The notes beneath the pieces were generated by a model. The model was not told the origin of the DNA, ran no database searches, and worked only from the letters and a program-made list of their open reading frames with translations. The translations under genes and the position numbers were made by a program. 64,000 nucleotides of DNA from Actinoplanes sp. KI2. GTDB lineage: Bacteria; Actinomycetota; Actinomycetes; Mycobacteriales; Micromonosporaceae. Location of the stretch: assembly GCF_025630775.1 (NCBI RefSeq), contig NZ_JAOSZE010000004.1, forward strand, positions 62,001 through 126,000, read 5' to 3'. Below are positions 8,087 to 15,722 of the stretch, in pieces. The first letter of the stretch is position 1, and each line of letters starts with the position of its first letter.

Positions 8087-8100
8087 GGTAAGCGCTTTCC
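8087..8100. promoter_or_regulatory. LacI-family type operator upstream of pectate lyase
   Basis: GGTAAGCGCTTTCC is a palindrome with six of seven arm positions matched around the CG centre. GGAAAGCGCTTTCC-like sites are the familiar operators of actinobacterial LacI-family repressors of polysaccharide hydrolases. It sits 69-82 bases upstream of the pectate lyase start. No LacI gene is present in this window, so the repressor must act in trans. Confidence 0.6.
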
Positions 8101-8168
8101 CGAAGGGTGACGGTATCGACTAACCTCAATGCCGTCAAGAAGTCACGCGCTGCCCCACCTGGAGTGGT

Positions 8169-9305
8169 TCACCCAGCCAGGCTGACCCAGCCGCCGGTGG
8201 CCACCGACCTTTCCAGCGCGTCGAGCGCCTCGGCACTGCGGATCGCGTCGTCGAGGGTGGCGCCGTACGGTCGGCCGTCGGCGATCGAGCGCAGGAACCG
8301 GTACGCCTCGATGACCTTCAGATCGTCGTAGCCCATCGCGATGCCGGCGCCCGGCTGGAACGTCCCGTACTCGCCGTCGAGGGGGCCGGCGAAAACGGTC
8401 CGCACCGGCTCGTCCTGATAGGAGTCGCCGGTGCTCACCCCCAGTTCGCCCATGCGGCGGAAGTCCCAGAAGAGTGCGCCCGCGGTGCCGTGGATCTCGA
8501 AGCCGTAGTTGTTCTGCTCGGCCACGGCGACCCGGCTCGCTTCGAGGCTGACCCGGGCGCCGCTGGTCAGTCGCAGCAGCGCCCCGAGCCAGTCCTGGTT
8601 TTCCACCGGGCCGGGCTCGCCACCGCCGCGCTGGTGGCCCTTCGTGGTGGCGGTCGGGCGGGGGCGGCTCGGGATGAAGATGGCGGTGTCGGCCACCACG
8701 GCGTCGATCTCGCCCAGGAGATGGCGGATCAGGTCGATGCCGTGCGAGCCCAGGTCGCCCAGGACCCCGTTGCCGCCTCGGTCCCGCTCGAAACGCCAGC
8801 TCAGGGCCCCTTCGGGGTGTGCGGCGTAGTCGCTGAGCAGCCGGAACCGGGCATGGGTGACCCGGCCGATCCGGCCGGCGCGGAGGAGTTCCCGGGCCTT
8901 CTCGACCGCGGGCGCGTTCCGGTAGTTGAAGCCCACGGCGACCTGGACCTCGCCGCGGATGGCACGGGCGTCGTCGGCGGACAGGCCGACCGGCTTCTCG
9001 ATCCAGATGTGCTTGCCGGCGGCGGCGAAGGCCGAGCCGACCTCGCGGTGCAGGAAATTCGGGAGCGTGATGCTGACCGCCTGGATGCCGGGGTCGTCGA
9101 GCAGGTCGCGCCAGTCCTGGGTGGCACGGTCGAAGCCGTAGCGGGCGGCCGCGTCGACGGCCCGGCCGGGGACATCGTCGGCGACGGCGACGAGGGCGAG
9201 GGGTGGCGCTTGCGGGTAGTGGTGCGGCATTCGGGCGTACGCCTGGGTGTGCACCCGGCCCATCCAGCCGAACCCGACAACGCCGATCCCGATCGGCTCG
9301 CTCAT
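8169..9305 (-). CDS. Gfo/Idh/MocA-family NAD(P)-dependent oxidoreductase
   Basis: A 378-residue protein. ATG 9305 is preceded by GGCGTGCC with only weak SD character, but the Rossmann fold begins at once (IGIGVVGFGWMGRVHTQAY), so the longer frame through the repeats is rejected. Further marks are LVAVADD, VSITLPNFLHREV, KHIWIEKPVGL with the catalytic-site Lys of EKP, and VAVGFNYRNAPAVEKARELL. The central GDLGSHGIDLIRHLLG gives the D/H pair of the active site. Members oxidise sugars, inositols or their derivatives; I cannot fix the substrate. It lies downstream of the pectate lyase gene's promoter region but on the same strand, so a sugar catabolic role fits. Confidence 0.9.
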   Translation of the reverse strand: MSEPIGIGVVGFGWMGRVHTQAYARMPHHYPQAPPLALVAVADDVPGRAVDAAARYGFDRATQDWRDLLDDPGIQAVSITLPNFLHREVGSAFAAAGKHIWIEKPVGLSADDARAIRGEVQVAVGFNYRNAPAVEKARELLRAGRIGRVTHARFRLLSDYAAHPEGALSWRFERDRGGNGVLGDLGSHGIDLIRHLLGEIDAVVADTAIFIPSRPRPTATTKGHQRGGGEPGPVENQDWLGALLRLTSGARVSLEASRVAVAEQNNYGFEIHGTAGALFWDFRRMGELGVSTGDSYQDEPVRTVFAGPLDGEYGTFQPGAGIAMGYDDLKVIEAYRFLRSIADGRPYGATLDDAIRSAEALDALERSVATGGWVSLAG

Positions 9306-9325
9306 CGGCACGCCTCCGCTCGCCA

Positions 9326-9435
9326 GCGGTTGCCGGACCGCCCGCCCGCGGTTGCCGGACCGCCCGCCCGCGGTTGCCGGACCGCCCGCCCGCGGTTGCC
9401 GGACCGCCCGCCCGCGGTTGCCGGACCGCCGGCCC
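9326..9435. repeat. 22-bp tandem repeat, five copies
   Basis: Units of GCGGTTGCCGGACCGCCCGC plus CC start at 9326, 9348, 9370, 9392 and 9414; the first four are identical and the fifth has one change, followed by a decayed sixth start at 9436. The array fills the gap between the LysR stop (9451) and the Gfo/Idh start (9305). Since 22 is not a multiple of three, it is unlikely to be coding. It is a candidate variable-number locus. Confidence 0.9.
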
Positions 9436-9450
9436 GCGGCTACCGTACCG

Positions 9451-10374
9451 CTACATCGGCGGGCCTGCCCCGATCGCGGCAGCCCGCAGCGCGGCGGCCA
9501 GCCGCACCACCGGCTCGGGCGGTGTCTGCGGAAGTCGGGCGAGCAGGAGACGCCGCCCCTCACGCGGTCCACCATGGATCGGCAGAACGCGTACCCCCGG
9601 CGGCACCACCCGGGCGAACGACGCCGGCACGGTCGTCACGCCCAACCCCGCGGCGACCAGGTGAAGCTTGGCGAGCCAGTCGCGCGCGGTGTGGGCGATC
9701 TCGGGGCGCTCGTCCAGCCCGGGCCACACCCCCATGAGCCGGTCCTCGCCCGAGCGCGGCCCGGCGATCCACCGCTGGCCGCGCAGGTCGCCGACATCCA
9801 CGAACTCGCCGCGCGCGAGCGGGTGGCCGGCCGGCACGGCGACGCACAGGCTGCGTTCGGTGAGGGTCTGCAGATGCAGGGCGGGGGTCTCGGCGTCCGG
9901 CGGCCGATACGGCGGTGACGCCGCCAGCAGCGCGAGGTCGATGGTGCCCGCACGAAGCGCCCGCACCAGCGCCGGTGTGCTGCCCTCACGCGTCGTGACG
10001 GTGATCGCGGGATGGGTGCGACGCAGCGCCGCGAGAGCCGGCGGCACCAGCCACGAGCCGGCGCTGGCGAACCAGCCGAGCCGGACCGCACTGTGCTCGT
10101 CGGGCAGCCCGGCCAGCTCCCGGGCGGCGGCGTCCACCTCGTCGAGAACGATCGTGGCCCGGCGCAGCACCAGCTGCCCGGCCGAGGTCAGATGCACCCC
10201 GTCGTGCCGTCGCTGCAACAGCGGTGTGCCGGCGGCCCGCTCCAGCGAGGCGATCTGCCGGGAGACCGCGGACTGGGTGTACCCGAGCGCGGCCGCCGCG
10301 GCGGTGAGCGTGCCCCGCTCGGCCACCTCGCGGAACACCCGGAGCGCGGGCAACGACGCATCGGCGAAGCTCAT
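9451..10374 (-). CDS. LysR-family transcriptional regulator
   Basis: A 307-residue regulator. ATG 10374 places the HTH at the expected position: LRVFREVAERGTLTAAAAAL then SAVSRQIASLERAAGTPLL. An effector domain of about 200 residues follows (VRLGWFASAGSWLVPPALAALR ... GLGVTTVPASFARVVPPGV). It is divergent from the SDR gene at 10447 across a 72-base gap, the classical LysR-target layout, so it likely regulates that SDR and itself. The inducer is unknown. Confidence 0.93.
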   Translation of the reverse strand: MSFADASLPALRVFREVAERGTLTAAAAALGYTQSAVSRQIASLERAAGTPLLQRRHDGVHLTSAGQLVLRRATIVLDEVDAAARELAGLPDEHSAVRLGWFASAGSWLVPPALAALRRTHPAITVTTREGSTPALVRALRAGTIDLALLAASPPYRPPDAETPALHLQTLTERSLCVAVPAGHPLARGEFVDVGDLRGQRWIAGPRSGEDRLMGVWPGLDERPEIAHTARDWLAKLHLVAAGLGVTTVPASFARVVPPGVRVLPIHGGPREGRRLLLARLPQTPPEPVVRLAAALRAAAIGAGPPM

Positions 10375-10446
10375 GACGAATACGCATACCACGCTTGAGC
10401 ATCTCTCGTTGGCCGCATGACCGGCGCACTGCCTACCGTCGAGCTC

Positions 10447-11283
10447 ATGACCACTCAACTGAAGGTCGCCGTCGTCACCGGCGCCACCCAGGGCCTGGGG
10501 TTGGCACTGGTCGAAGGGCTGGCCGCACGACTGACCCCGGCGGACACCGTCTACCTGACCGGCCGCGACCCCGACCGGATCACCGCGGCCGTCGAGGCCA
10601 TGCCCGGCGGCGGCGCCCGGGTGCGCGGCGAGCTCCTGGACGTCGCCCAGCCCGAGGCGGCCGGCCGCCTCGCCGCACAGCTGCGGGAACGGCACGGCGG
10701 CGCCGACATCGTGGTCAACAACGCCGTCATGCGGGTCGGCCCCGACGACGACCCGCGCGCGATCGTCGACGCCTACACCCAGGTGAACAACTTCGGCACC
10801 ACCCGGGTCCTGCGCGCCTTCGCTCCGCTGCTGCGCACCGACGGCCGGCTGATCGTCGTGGCCAGCTCGTTCGGCACCCTGCGCCACCTCGCTCCGGTAC
10901 TGCACGACCGCTTCGCCGACCTGTCCTCCCTGGACGAGGTCGACAAACAGGTCGAGGCCTGGCGCGACGCGGTGCGGGACGGCACCGCCCGGAGCGGTCC
11001 CTGGCCCGGCTTCGTCAACATCCCCTCAAAGATCGGCCAGGTCGCCGCCGTACGCGCGCTGGCCGCCCAACGCCACGACGAGGACACCCGCCGCGGCATC
11101 CTGCTGACCGCCGTCTGCCCCGGCATGATCAACACTCCGAGCTCAGCGATGTGGTGGGACGTGAGCTCGGCACCCACTCCGGCGCAGGCCGCGGTCCCGC
11201 TGCTCGAACTGGCCCTCGGCCCAGTCAATCCGGATCACTACGGCCAGCTGGTCCGCCACGGACACGTCCTCCCGTGGGTGTGA
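10447..11283 (+). CDS. carbonyl-reductase-like SDR lacking the catalytic Tyr
   Basis: A 278-residue short-chain dehydrogenase. ATG 10447 is preferred over ATG 10417 because TACCGT (10434-10439) lies 7 bases upstream, the spacing of a leaderless promoter. Cofactor motif is VVTGATQGLGLAL, structural motif NNAVM, and the Ser region is VVASSFGTL. The catalytic YxxxK is replaced by N191-I-P-S-K195, so Lys is kept but Tyr is Asn. That makes normal reductase activity doubtful unless another residue substitutes. An inserted helical stretch (about 145-185) resembles the insertion of human CBR1-type enzymes. Probably under control of the divergent LysR protein. Confidence 0.82.
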   Translation: MTTQLKVAVVTGATQGLGLALVEGLAARLTPADTVYLTGRDPDRITAAVEAMPGGGARVRGELLDVAQPEAAGRLAAQLRERHGGADIVVNNAVMRVGPDDDPRAIVDAYTQVNNFGTTRVLRAFAPLLRTDGRLIVVASSFGTLRHLAPVLHDRFADLSSLDEVDKQVEAWRDAVRDGTARSGPWPGFVNIPSKIGQVAAVRALAAQRHDEDTRRGILLTAVCPGMINTPSSAMWWDVSSAPTPAQAAVPLLELALGPVNPDHYGQLVRHGHVLPWV

Positions 11284-11343
11284 GCGGCCTAACCTGATGT
11301 CAGGAGCTGCTTCGCATCGATCGCTGGCTAACGGCTGCCCGTG

Positions 11344-11787
11344 TCAGAAGAGTCGCCCCCGGTACGGGTGGGGGCGGCCCCACTTCTCCTCCCACCGCAG
11401 CAGGTCGGCCTGCCACTCCGGGAGGTCAGGGCGGTACTCCCGGACAGCGGGCCGTTCCGGCTGGGCGACCAGGAAGCGCCAGTAATCTTCGATCGCCACC
11501 CGGGCGATGTCAGCCGGGAATTCGCCCTCCGCGCCCGGCACCCACAGGTTGGTGATCTGCAGCGCCGCCGGCGTGAACGACACCTCGTAGTTCTCGCTGC
11601 TCCATTCCTCGAACGGCGGGTCGCCGCGGGCCACGTCGTCGGCCATCGCCAGCGCGTCCAGGGTGACGAGGAAGAACGTGCCGAGGTCGGTGGTCAGCCA
11701 CTCACCCAGCAGGTCGTATCGCTGCTCCTCGACCTGATAGACGGGACGGCGGAACGTGGGATCGATCCGCAAGCTGACAACACTCAC
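11344..11787 (-). CDS. putative immunity protein of the EndoU toxin
   Basis: A 147-residue acidic soluble protein with many Trp, Tyr and Glu residues (for example PFEEWSSENYEVSFTPAALQ and IEDYWRFLVAQPERPAVREY). No signal peptide or membrane segment. I do not recognise the family. The call rests on position: it is the last gene of the cassette, 18 bases downstream of the EndoU nuclease gene, the standard place for an immunity gene, and its small acidic character fits binding to a basic nuclease. Beyond it transcription converges with the SDR gene. Confidence 0.6.
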   Translation of the reverse strand: MSVVSLRIDPTFRRPVYQVEEQRYDLLGEWLTTDLGTFFLVTLDALAMADDVARGDPPFEEWSSENYEVSFTPAALQITNLWVPGAEGEFPADIARVAIEDYWRFLVAQPERPAVREYRPDLPEWQADLLRWEEKWGRPHPYRGRLF

Positions 11788-11805
11788 CGCGAGCCTTCCG
11801 GTGCG

Positions 11806-12300
11806 CTAGGGAACGGGCCAGCCGTGCGTGAAGCCGCCGGACTGGTTGTAGAAACCTTCGATTGTGACGCCATTGTAGGTACCGATCCATCTGTTCCCGG
11901 ACACCCGCGTCGAGTTCTTGAATGCTCCAGACACCGCGTTGTCGACCTGTGCCGGTGTCCAGTCATCGGGAAAGAACGTGCTGACGCCGCCGTTACCGGC
12001 CTTGGGCTTCCAAGCGCCGGCCGGTGGGTTCAGGGTCGGGTCGAAGAACTCGGGCTCCGCCTTGTACACGCCGTTCGGGTAAGTGACCTTCGTGCCGGGC
12101 ACGAGCCGGCGGTCGGGGAAGTCCTCGCCGCCGGGGCGGTAGTGGTAACCGGAGCCCTTGGGCAGGCCCGGCTTCACGTGGCCACCGCCGATGGTGTGGG
12201 TAGTGAAGTACGGATTCATCCGATCCGGGCGGGCCCGCTTGCGCGTCTTGCGGAGGAACCGGAGGGCGGCGCGCATGAGTTTGCCGGAGCCCCTAGCCAT
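11806..12300 (-). CDS. bacterial EndoU-type ribonuclease toxin domain
   Basis: A 164-residue protein. A basic N-terminal stretch (residues 7-25, KLMRAALRFLRKTRKRAR) leads into an EndoU-like domain: HTIGGGH with H35 and H41, GYHYRPGG with H53, NGVYKAEPEF with K80, STFFPDDWTPAQVDNAVSGA at 107-126, NRWIGTYNGVTIEGF at 136-150 and a final GGFTHGWP in place of the usual I.TAYP ending. EndoU toxins cut RNA with an H-H-K site; which of these residues fill those roles needs an alignment. It carries no secretion domain of its own. The WXG100-like gene ends 6 bases upstream, and in related systems the two parts are often one protein, so this may be a split effector. Confidence 0.75.
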   Translation of the reverse strand: MARGSGKLMRAALRFLRKTRKRARPDRMNPYFTTHTIGGGHVKPGLPKGSGYHYRPGGEDFPDRRLVPGTKVTYPNGVYKAEPEFFDPTLNPPAGAWKPKAGNGGVSTFFPDDWTPAQVDNAVSGAFKNSTRVSGNRWIGTYNGVTIEGFYNQSGGFTHGWPVP

Positions 12301-12306
12301 CCCGGG

Positions 12307-12801
12307 TCACCCGTCCAGCAGCTGGAAGATGGCGTCCTGCACGAGGTTCCCGACGATCGTACGGGTCAGCTGCTGGAAGATCGGAATCTCGGCCAGGCTC
12401 GCGCCGAACGTGGGCGCCGCGGTCGCCACCGCTTGCGCGATCTCGACCGCCAGGATGGCGAGCTGGGCGATGACCGCCACCTTGAGGGCGAGCACTATCC
12501 CGCCGCAGATCATCAGGCCGGTGCCGGTCAGCGTGGCCGCGTTCGCGCCGTCCAGGAGTGTCTTGGCCGGGCTGTCCTCCCTGCCCCACCAGTGCTGGAA
12601 GGCGGCGACGGCCTCACCCTCGTGCCCGGTCCACACCTCGGTGGCGCTCGACGTCGCGTCCGACACGATCGCCTCGAGCCGGCCGGAGAACGCCGTCCAC
12701 GCCCGGCCCATCTCGACCAGTACGGTCTCGTCGGCCTCCGGCCAGTTGTAACCAAGGATGCCCAGCAGCGACCGGAGCTCCCCCGGAATCTCCATGCCCA
12801 C
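12307..12801 (-). CDS. WXG100-like type VII secretion-associated protein
   Basis: A 164-residue protein opening EIPGELRSLLGILGYNWPEADE, the start typical of the WXG100-like domain that heads CpnT-type and other polymorphic toxins in actinobacteria. Helical hairpin features follow (VWTGHEGEAVAAFQHWWG), then a hydrophobic pair of helices (TGTGLMICGGIVLALKVAVI, AQLAILAVEIAQAVATA). It starts 3 bases after the EspC-like gene and ends 6 bases before the EndoU gene. Known members direct a linked toxin to an ESX secretion machine; here the toxin is a separate reading frame. Confidence 0.72.
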   Translation of the reverse strand: MGMEIPGELRSLLGILGYNWPEADETVLVEMGRAWTAFSGRLEAIVSDATSSATEVWTGHEGEAVAAFQHWWGREDSPAKTLLDGANAATLTGTGLMICGGIVLALKVAVIAQLAILAVEIAQAVATAAPTFGASLAEIPIFQQLTRTIVGNLVQDAIFQLLDG

Positions 12802-12804
12802 GCG

Positions 12805-13131
12805 TCAGTTCCCCGGCCCGGTGGGCAGCCCGCGGAACCGGCGGCTGACGTTTTCGTCCACCTCCGTGTACTGCGCGCTGATGTCAACCACGTCGGCGCC
12901 GGCCGAGGCCACCTCGTCCAGGGCGTCCTGATAGCACTCGAACGCCCACGAGGACACCTCGTCGTGGGCGGCGCCGATCAGCGAGCCGATGTCGTCACTG
13001 CCCCAGGGCGCGCCGAAACCCGCCAGCTCGGCCCGGAACGACGCCAGTTCCGCGGAGAGACGCGAGGCAACGCTCTGCAGGGCAGACCCGGTCGCCGAAA
13101 GCCGCTGGGGATCGATCATGAAGCCGGTCAT
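12805..13131 (-). CDS. EspC-like ESX-associated protein
   Basis: A 108-residue helical protein of the WXG100 size class. The middle reads FGAPWGSDDIGSLIGAAHDE, close to the W-G-x-D-D-x-G pattern of EspC-type excreted proteins; the C-terminal helix DVVDISAQYTEVDENVSRRF resembles the region carrying the YxxxD/E secretion signal (Y-T-E-V-D). ATG 13131 overlaps the upstream YbaB-like stop as ATGA. Likely forms a secreted or chaperone dimer with the following WXG100-like protein. Confidence 0.75.
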   Translation of the reverse strand: MTGFMIDPQRLSATGSALQSVASRLSAELASFRAELAGFGAPWGSDDIGSLIGAAHDEVSSWAFECYQDALDEVASAGADVVDISAQYTEVDENVSRRFRGLPTGPGN

Positions 13132-13556
13132 CGGTCACCGGCCCGGCGGGTGAGCTGTTCCTGCGCTTCGACCAGCGACGCGGTCAGCTTCGCGAACTGG
13201 CGCTCGGCGTTGAACTGGATGTCCTTGAGCTGGTCGGTGAGCGCACCGAGGTCGGCCGGACCGGCGGTGGCCACGGCTCGGCCCTGCAGATCGGCGAGCG
13301 CAGCGTTGACGGCCGACTCGACCTCCCGCGCCAGCTCCTCGCCGCTCAGCCGCAATACAGACGGCTCCAGTTCGAGGTTCTCGATCCGCCCGGGCAGCAC
13401 AGCCCGGACCCGGACCCGGCCGTCGGCGGCCTCGCCCGTACCGACGGGCGGTTCCCGCTCTTCCTGGTCGCCGGAGGACGCCTGCGCCCGGCCGAGCGCG
13501 GCCAGCACGTCCGCCAGCGTGCCGCCCAGGCCGGACGGATCGATCGGGCCGGTCAT
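13128..13556 (-). CDS. YbaB/EbfC-like protein of ESX effector operons
   Basis: A 142-residue protein. ATG 13556 is chosen because the upstream continuation is low-complexity. After a disordered N-terminus, residues about 45-140 give the EbfC pattern: VRVRAVLPGRIENLELEPSV, LSGEELAREVESAVNAALAD, then a coiled coil (LTDQLKDIQFNAERQFAKLT). YbaB-fold proteins accompany EspC/WXG genes in actinobacterial type VII effector clusters, as EspK/EspB-region proteins do. It is the first gene of the five-gene cassette. The role in secretion is inferred from context. Confidence 0.7.
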   Translation of the reverse strand: MTGPIDPSGLGGTLADVLAALGRAQASSGDQEEREPPVGTGEAADGRVRVRAVLPGRIENLELEPSVLRLSGEELAREVESAVNAALADLQGRAVATAGPADLGALTDQLKDIQFNAERQFAKLTASLVEAQEQLTRRAGDR

Positions 13557-14122
13557 CTCCAACCTCCTCGCGCGGGCAGTCCTGCCCGAACCGTGACCAT
13601 ATCGAAACCTGTCCAGCCCAGGGCTACGTTGGTGTTCGATGGCACGGGACAGGTCTGGCCGTCCGCTGCCGGATGCCCGGACGACTTCGCCCAGTACGGC
13701 GTCACCGGGCGAGCGCTCGGCGAGATCTGGAGCCGGTTCGCGGCGTGGCGTCGGGTACCTCGTGCGCGAGGTGCCCGGCGACGCTGCCGAGGGAGGCGCA
13801 CCTCGCGGTACCGGCGCACGAACGATCGCTCGGCCCGCCCGGCCTTGCCCGGACATCAAGTCGACCGCGGAAGACATCTTCCCCGTCCAGGAAGATGCCG
13901 CGAATGCCCCGGGGTTCTCGGCGAGCGGGTAGCACCCGAGATCAGCACTGGGCACCCCCGGTCAGCACCGGGTAGACCGGACCGCATGTGCTCCGAAATT
14001 GCCTCGTGCGTGCCCCTACCAGCGACGAACCGCCCCTGACGTACCCGATGGGACGGTTTGGCACCCCGACGGCACGCCCGAGCACTCGCGAGTATCCGCA
14101 GGTCGGTACGATATGAGCCGCG
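13557..14122. other. 566-base gap; possible gene remnant on the plus strand
   Basis: No convincing complete gene. The first 180 bases on the plus strand (about 13636-13770) translate as a protein-like piece, VFDGTGQVWPSAAGCPDDF then AQYGVTGRALGEIWSRFAAW, with high GC at third positions, after which the frame turns into Arg/Pro-rich noise. This could be a decayed gene fragment or chance. The gap must also hold the promoter of the minus-strand EndoU cassette and the promoter of the tRNA gene. Confidence 0.35.
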
Positions 14123-14198
14123 GCCCTCGTAGCTCAGGGGATAGAGCAACGGTTTCCTAAACCGTGTGTCGCAGGTTCGATTCCTGCCGGGGGCACCA
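14123..14198 (+). tRNA. tRNA-Arg (anticodon CCT)
   Basis: A 76-base cloverleaf with encoded CCA (14196-14198). Acceptor GCCCTCG pairs with CGGGGGC (one T-G pair). The D arm is GCTCAGGGGATAGAGC. The anticodon arm is ACGGT-TTCCTAA-ACCGT, giving anticodon CCT, which reads AGG. The T arm is GCAGG-TTCGATT-CCTGC. Everything fits a functional tRNA-Arg. tRNA genes can host integrative elements, but no integrase or repeated 3-prime end is visible here. Confidence 0.97.
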
Positions 14199-14522
14199 AG
14201 GTCAGAGCCTTGATCGGCTCGTTCGTGCCGTTCGCGTGGTTCGGTTCGTGGCACGAAACGGCCAGCGGCAACGTCAGGCCAGGCAAGTCCCGTGCGACGG
14301 TGAATCAGCCTATTGACCGGTACCTCGAGCTCGTGAAAATCGGCGACACGGGTCGGCGGGCAATCCCGCGGTCGCTCGGCGTGACACGAAACGCTGACTC
14401 GCAGTGGCCCTAGGACTTTTGGCTCCAAGGTCACCACAGAGGACAGACGGCGCAAAGCTGTCGTACCGGCTCGACGCGGTCTAGGTTCGGACGGGTCGGC
14501 TCTCTCGTGGGGAGGACATCGC
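14199..14522. other. 324-base gap between tRNA and stress protein gene
   Basis: I see no gene. It contains the promoter region for the universal stress protein. GGACTTTTGGCTCC (14413-14426) faintly recalls the sites of DevR/OsdR-type hypoxia regulators, which often control such genes, but the match is too weak to claim. There is no terminator with a T tract directly after the tRNA. Confidence 0.4.
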
Positions 14523-15407
14523 ATGACCGGTCGGATCGTCGTCGGTATCGACGGCTCACAACTGAGCGGCAACGCACTCGAATGGGCGGTGGCCCGAGCA
14601 CGCCTCGGCGGCGAGCACCTCGAGCTGGTCAACTCTTACAACCTCGCCGCCCCCGTCGATTTCTTCGGCTATCACGGCCTCGCCACGAGCCAGCACCTGG
14701 AGTGGTACATCGAGCTTTCCGAGCAGCTGCTCGAGGCCGCGAATGCCCGCGTACGCGAGCTTGCCCCCGACCTGACCTGCACAGTGACCTCGCAGATGGG
14801 CCACCCGGCGCACACGCTGGCGGCGGTCTCCGAGACCGCGGACGCCATCGTGGTCGGACGGCGCGGCCTCGGCGCCGCCGCGAGCGCCCTGCTGGGTTCG
14901 GTGAGCAACCAACTCACGGTCCAGGCAAAATGCCCGGTCATTGTGGTCGGTGCGGGCGAGCTTCCGACAGAGGGTCCGGTCGTCGTGGGCGTCGACGGGT
15001 CGGAGTTCGGCACGAACGCTCTCCGCTACGCGATCGCCGAGGCGGCCGTACGAAAGACCTCCGTGCGCGCCGTCGTCGCCTTCGACGTGCTGGACGGCGC
15101 GGTCCCGGCCGACCCGGAGCTGGGCGCGCGCATGCGAGCGGGCGTCCAGGAGGACGTGGTCGGCACCATCGGCCAGGCGCTCGACGAGGCGCAGGGCAAC
15201 AACCCCGCCGCCGTGAGCGTGGACCCGGTGGCCGTGGAGGGCCGCGCCGCCGAGGTGATCCTGGCGCACGCCGACGACGCGCAGCAGATCGTCGTCGGCA
15301 CGCACGGCAAGGGCCTGATCCGCCGGATCCTGCTCGGCTCGGTGAGCCGGCAGATCCTGAACGATGCGGACCGGCCGATCGCCGTCGTCGACCTGCCGGA
15401 GAGCTGA
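14523..15407 (+). CDS. tandem-domain universal stress protein
   Basis: A 294-residue protein made of two UspA domains. Domain 1 starts IVVGIDGSQLSGNALEWA and has the nucleotide loop GRRGLGAAASALLGS (G-2x-G-9x-G-S). Domain 2 starts VVVGVDGSEFGTNALRYA and has GTHGKGLIRRILLGS, also complete. Both halves should therefore bind ATP, as in Rv2623-type proteins of dormancy regulons. GGGGAGG (14510-14516) precedes ATG 14523 at good spacing. It stands alone, with an inverted repeat over its stop codon. Confidence 0.95.
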   Translation: MTGRIVVGIDGSQLSGNALEWAVARARLGGEHLELVNSYNLAAPVDFFGYHGLATSQHLEWYIELSEQLLEAANARVRELAPDLTCTVTSQMGHPAHTLAAVSETADAIVVGRRGLGAAASALLGSVSNQLTVQAKCPVIVVGAGELPTEGPVVVGVDGSEFGTNALRYAIAEAAVRKTSVRAVVAFDVLDGAVPADPELGARMRAGVQEDVVGTIGQALDEAQGNNPAAVSVDPVAVEGRAAEVILAHADDAQQIVVGTHGKGLIRRILLGSVSRQILNDADRPIAVVDLPES

Positions 15408-15447
15408 TCTCCGCCGGTCGGCGATGGGCGCTCTGACGCCGGAGATC
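15406..15447 (+). terminator. inverted repeat after the stress protein gene
   Basis: GATCTCCG (15406-15413) and CGGAGATC (15440-15447) form a perfect 8-bp stem whose 26-base loop can fold further. It starts inside the stop codon of the stress protein gene. There is no T tract, so it may slow or protect the transcript end rather than act as a strict intrinsic terminator. Confidence 0.4.
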
Positions 15448-15722
15448 GAGGCTGCCCGCTAGCAGCCGCCGCCTGGTTCGCCGCCGTGCCGCCCGACGAG
15501 GGTGGCGCGGCGGACGACCGTGCCCGGCAAAGGCGGTTGCTCGTCGTCGATGGGTTCGGCGTCAATCGGTGGGATACGGCCGCGTCGTTCGTCCGGGCGA
15601 CAGATCCGCCCGGCCCGGCGACGAAGGCCGCGCGCCGGTTCGCATCGGGTGATCGCTCGCCGGTACCGCTAGGCCATGACCCGCCCCATCGCTGCCGCGT
15701 CATCACGAGGAAGGACGGGAAC

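Noticed and set aside
11344..13596. A 751-codon plus-strand frame across the toxin cassette
   Set aside because: Antisense to five small genes with family-typical motifs and coupled starts; its composition is noise.
14413..14426. DevR/OsdR-type hypoxia box before the universal stress gene
   Set aside because: GGACTTTTGGCTCC matches only part of the known consensus and no second site is present.
14123..14520. Integrative element at the tRNA-Arg gene
   Set aside because: No integrase gene, no repeated tRNA 3-prime end and no change in composition are visible in the window.
15486..15722. 79-residue N-terminal extension of the ABC exporter
   Set aside because: No motif or hydrophobic pattern, while AGGAAGG before GTG 15723 is a good RBS.
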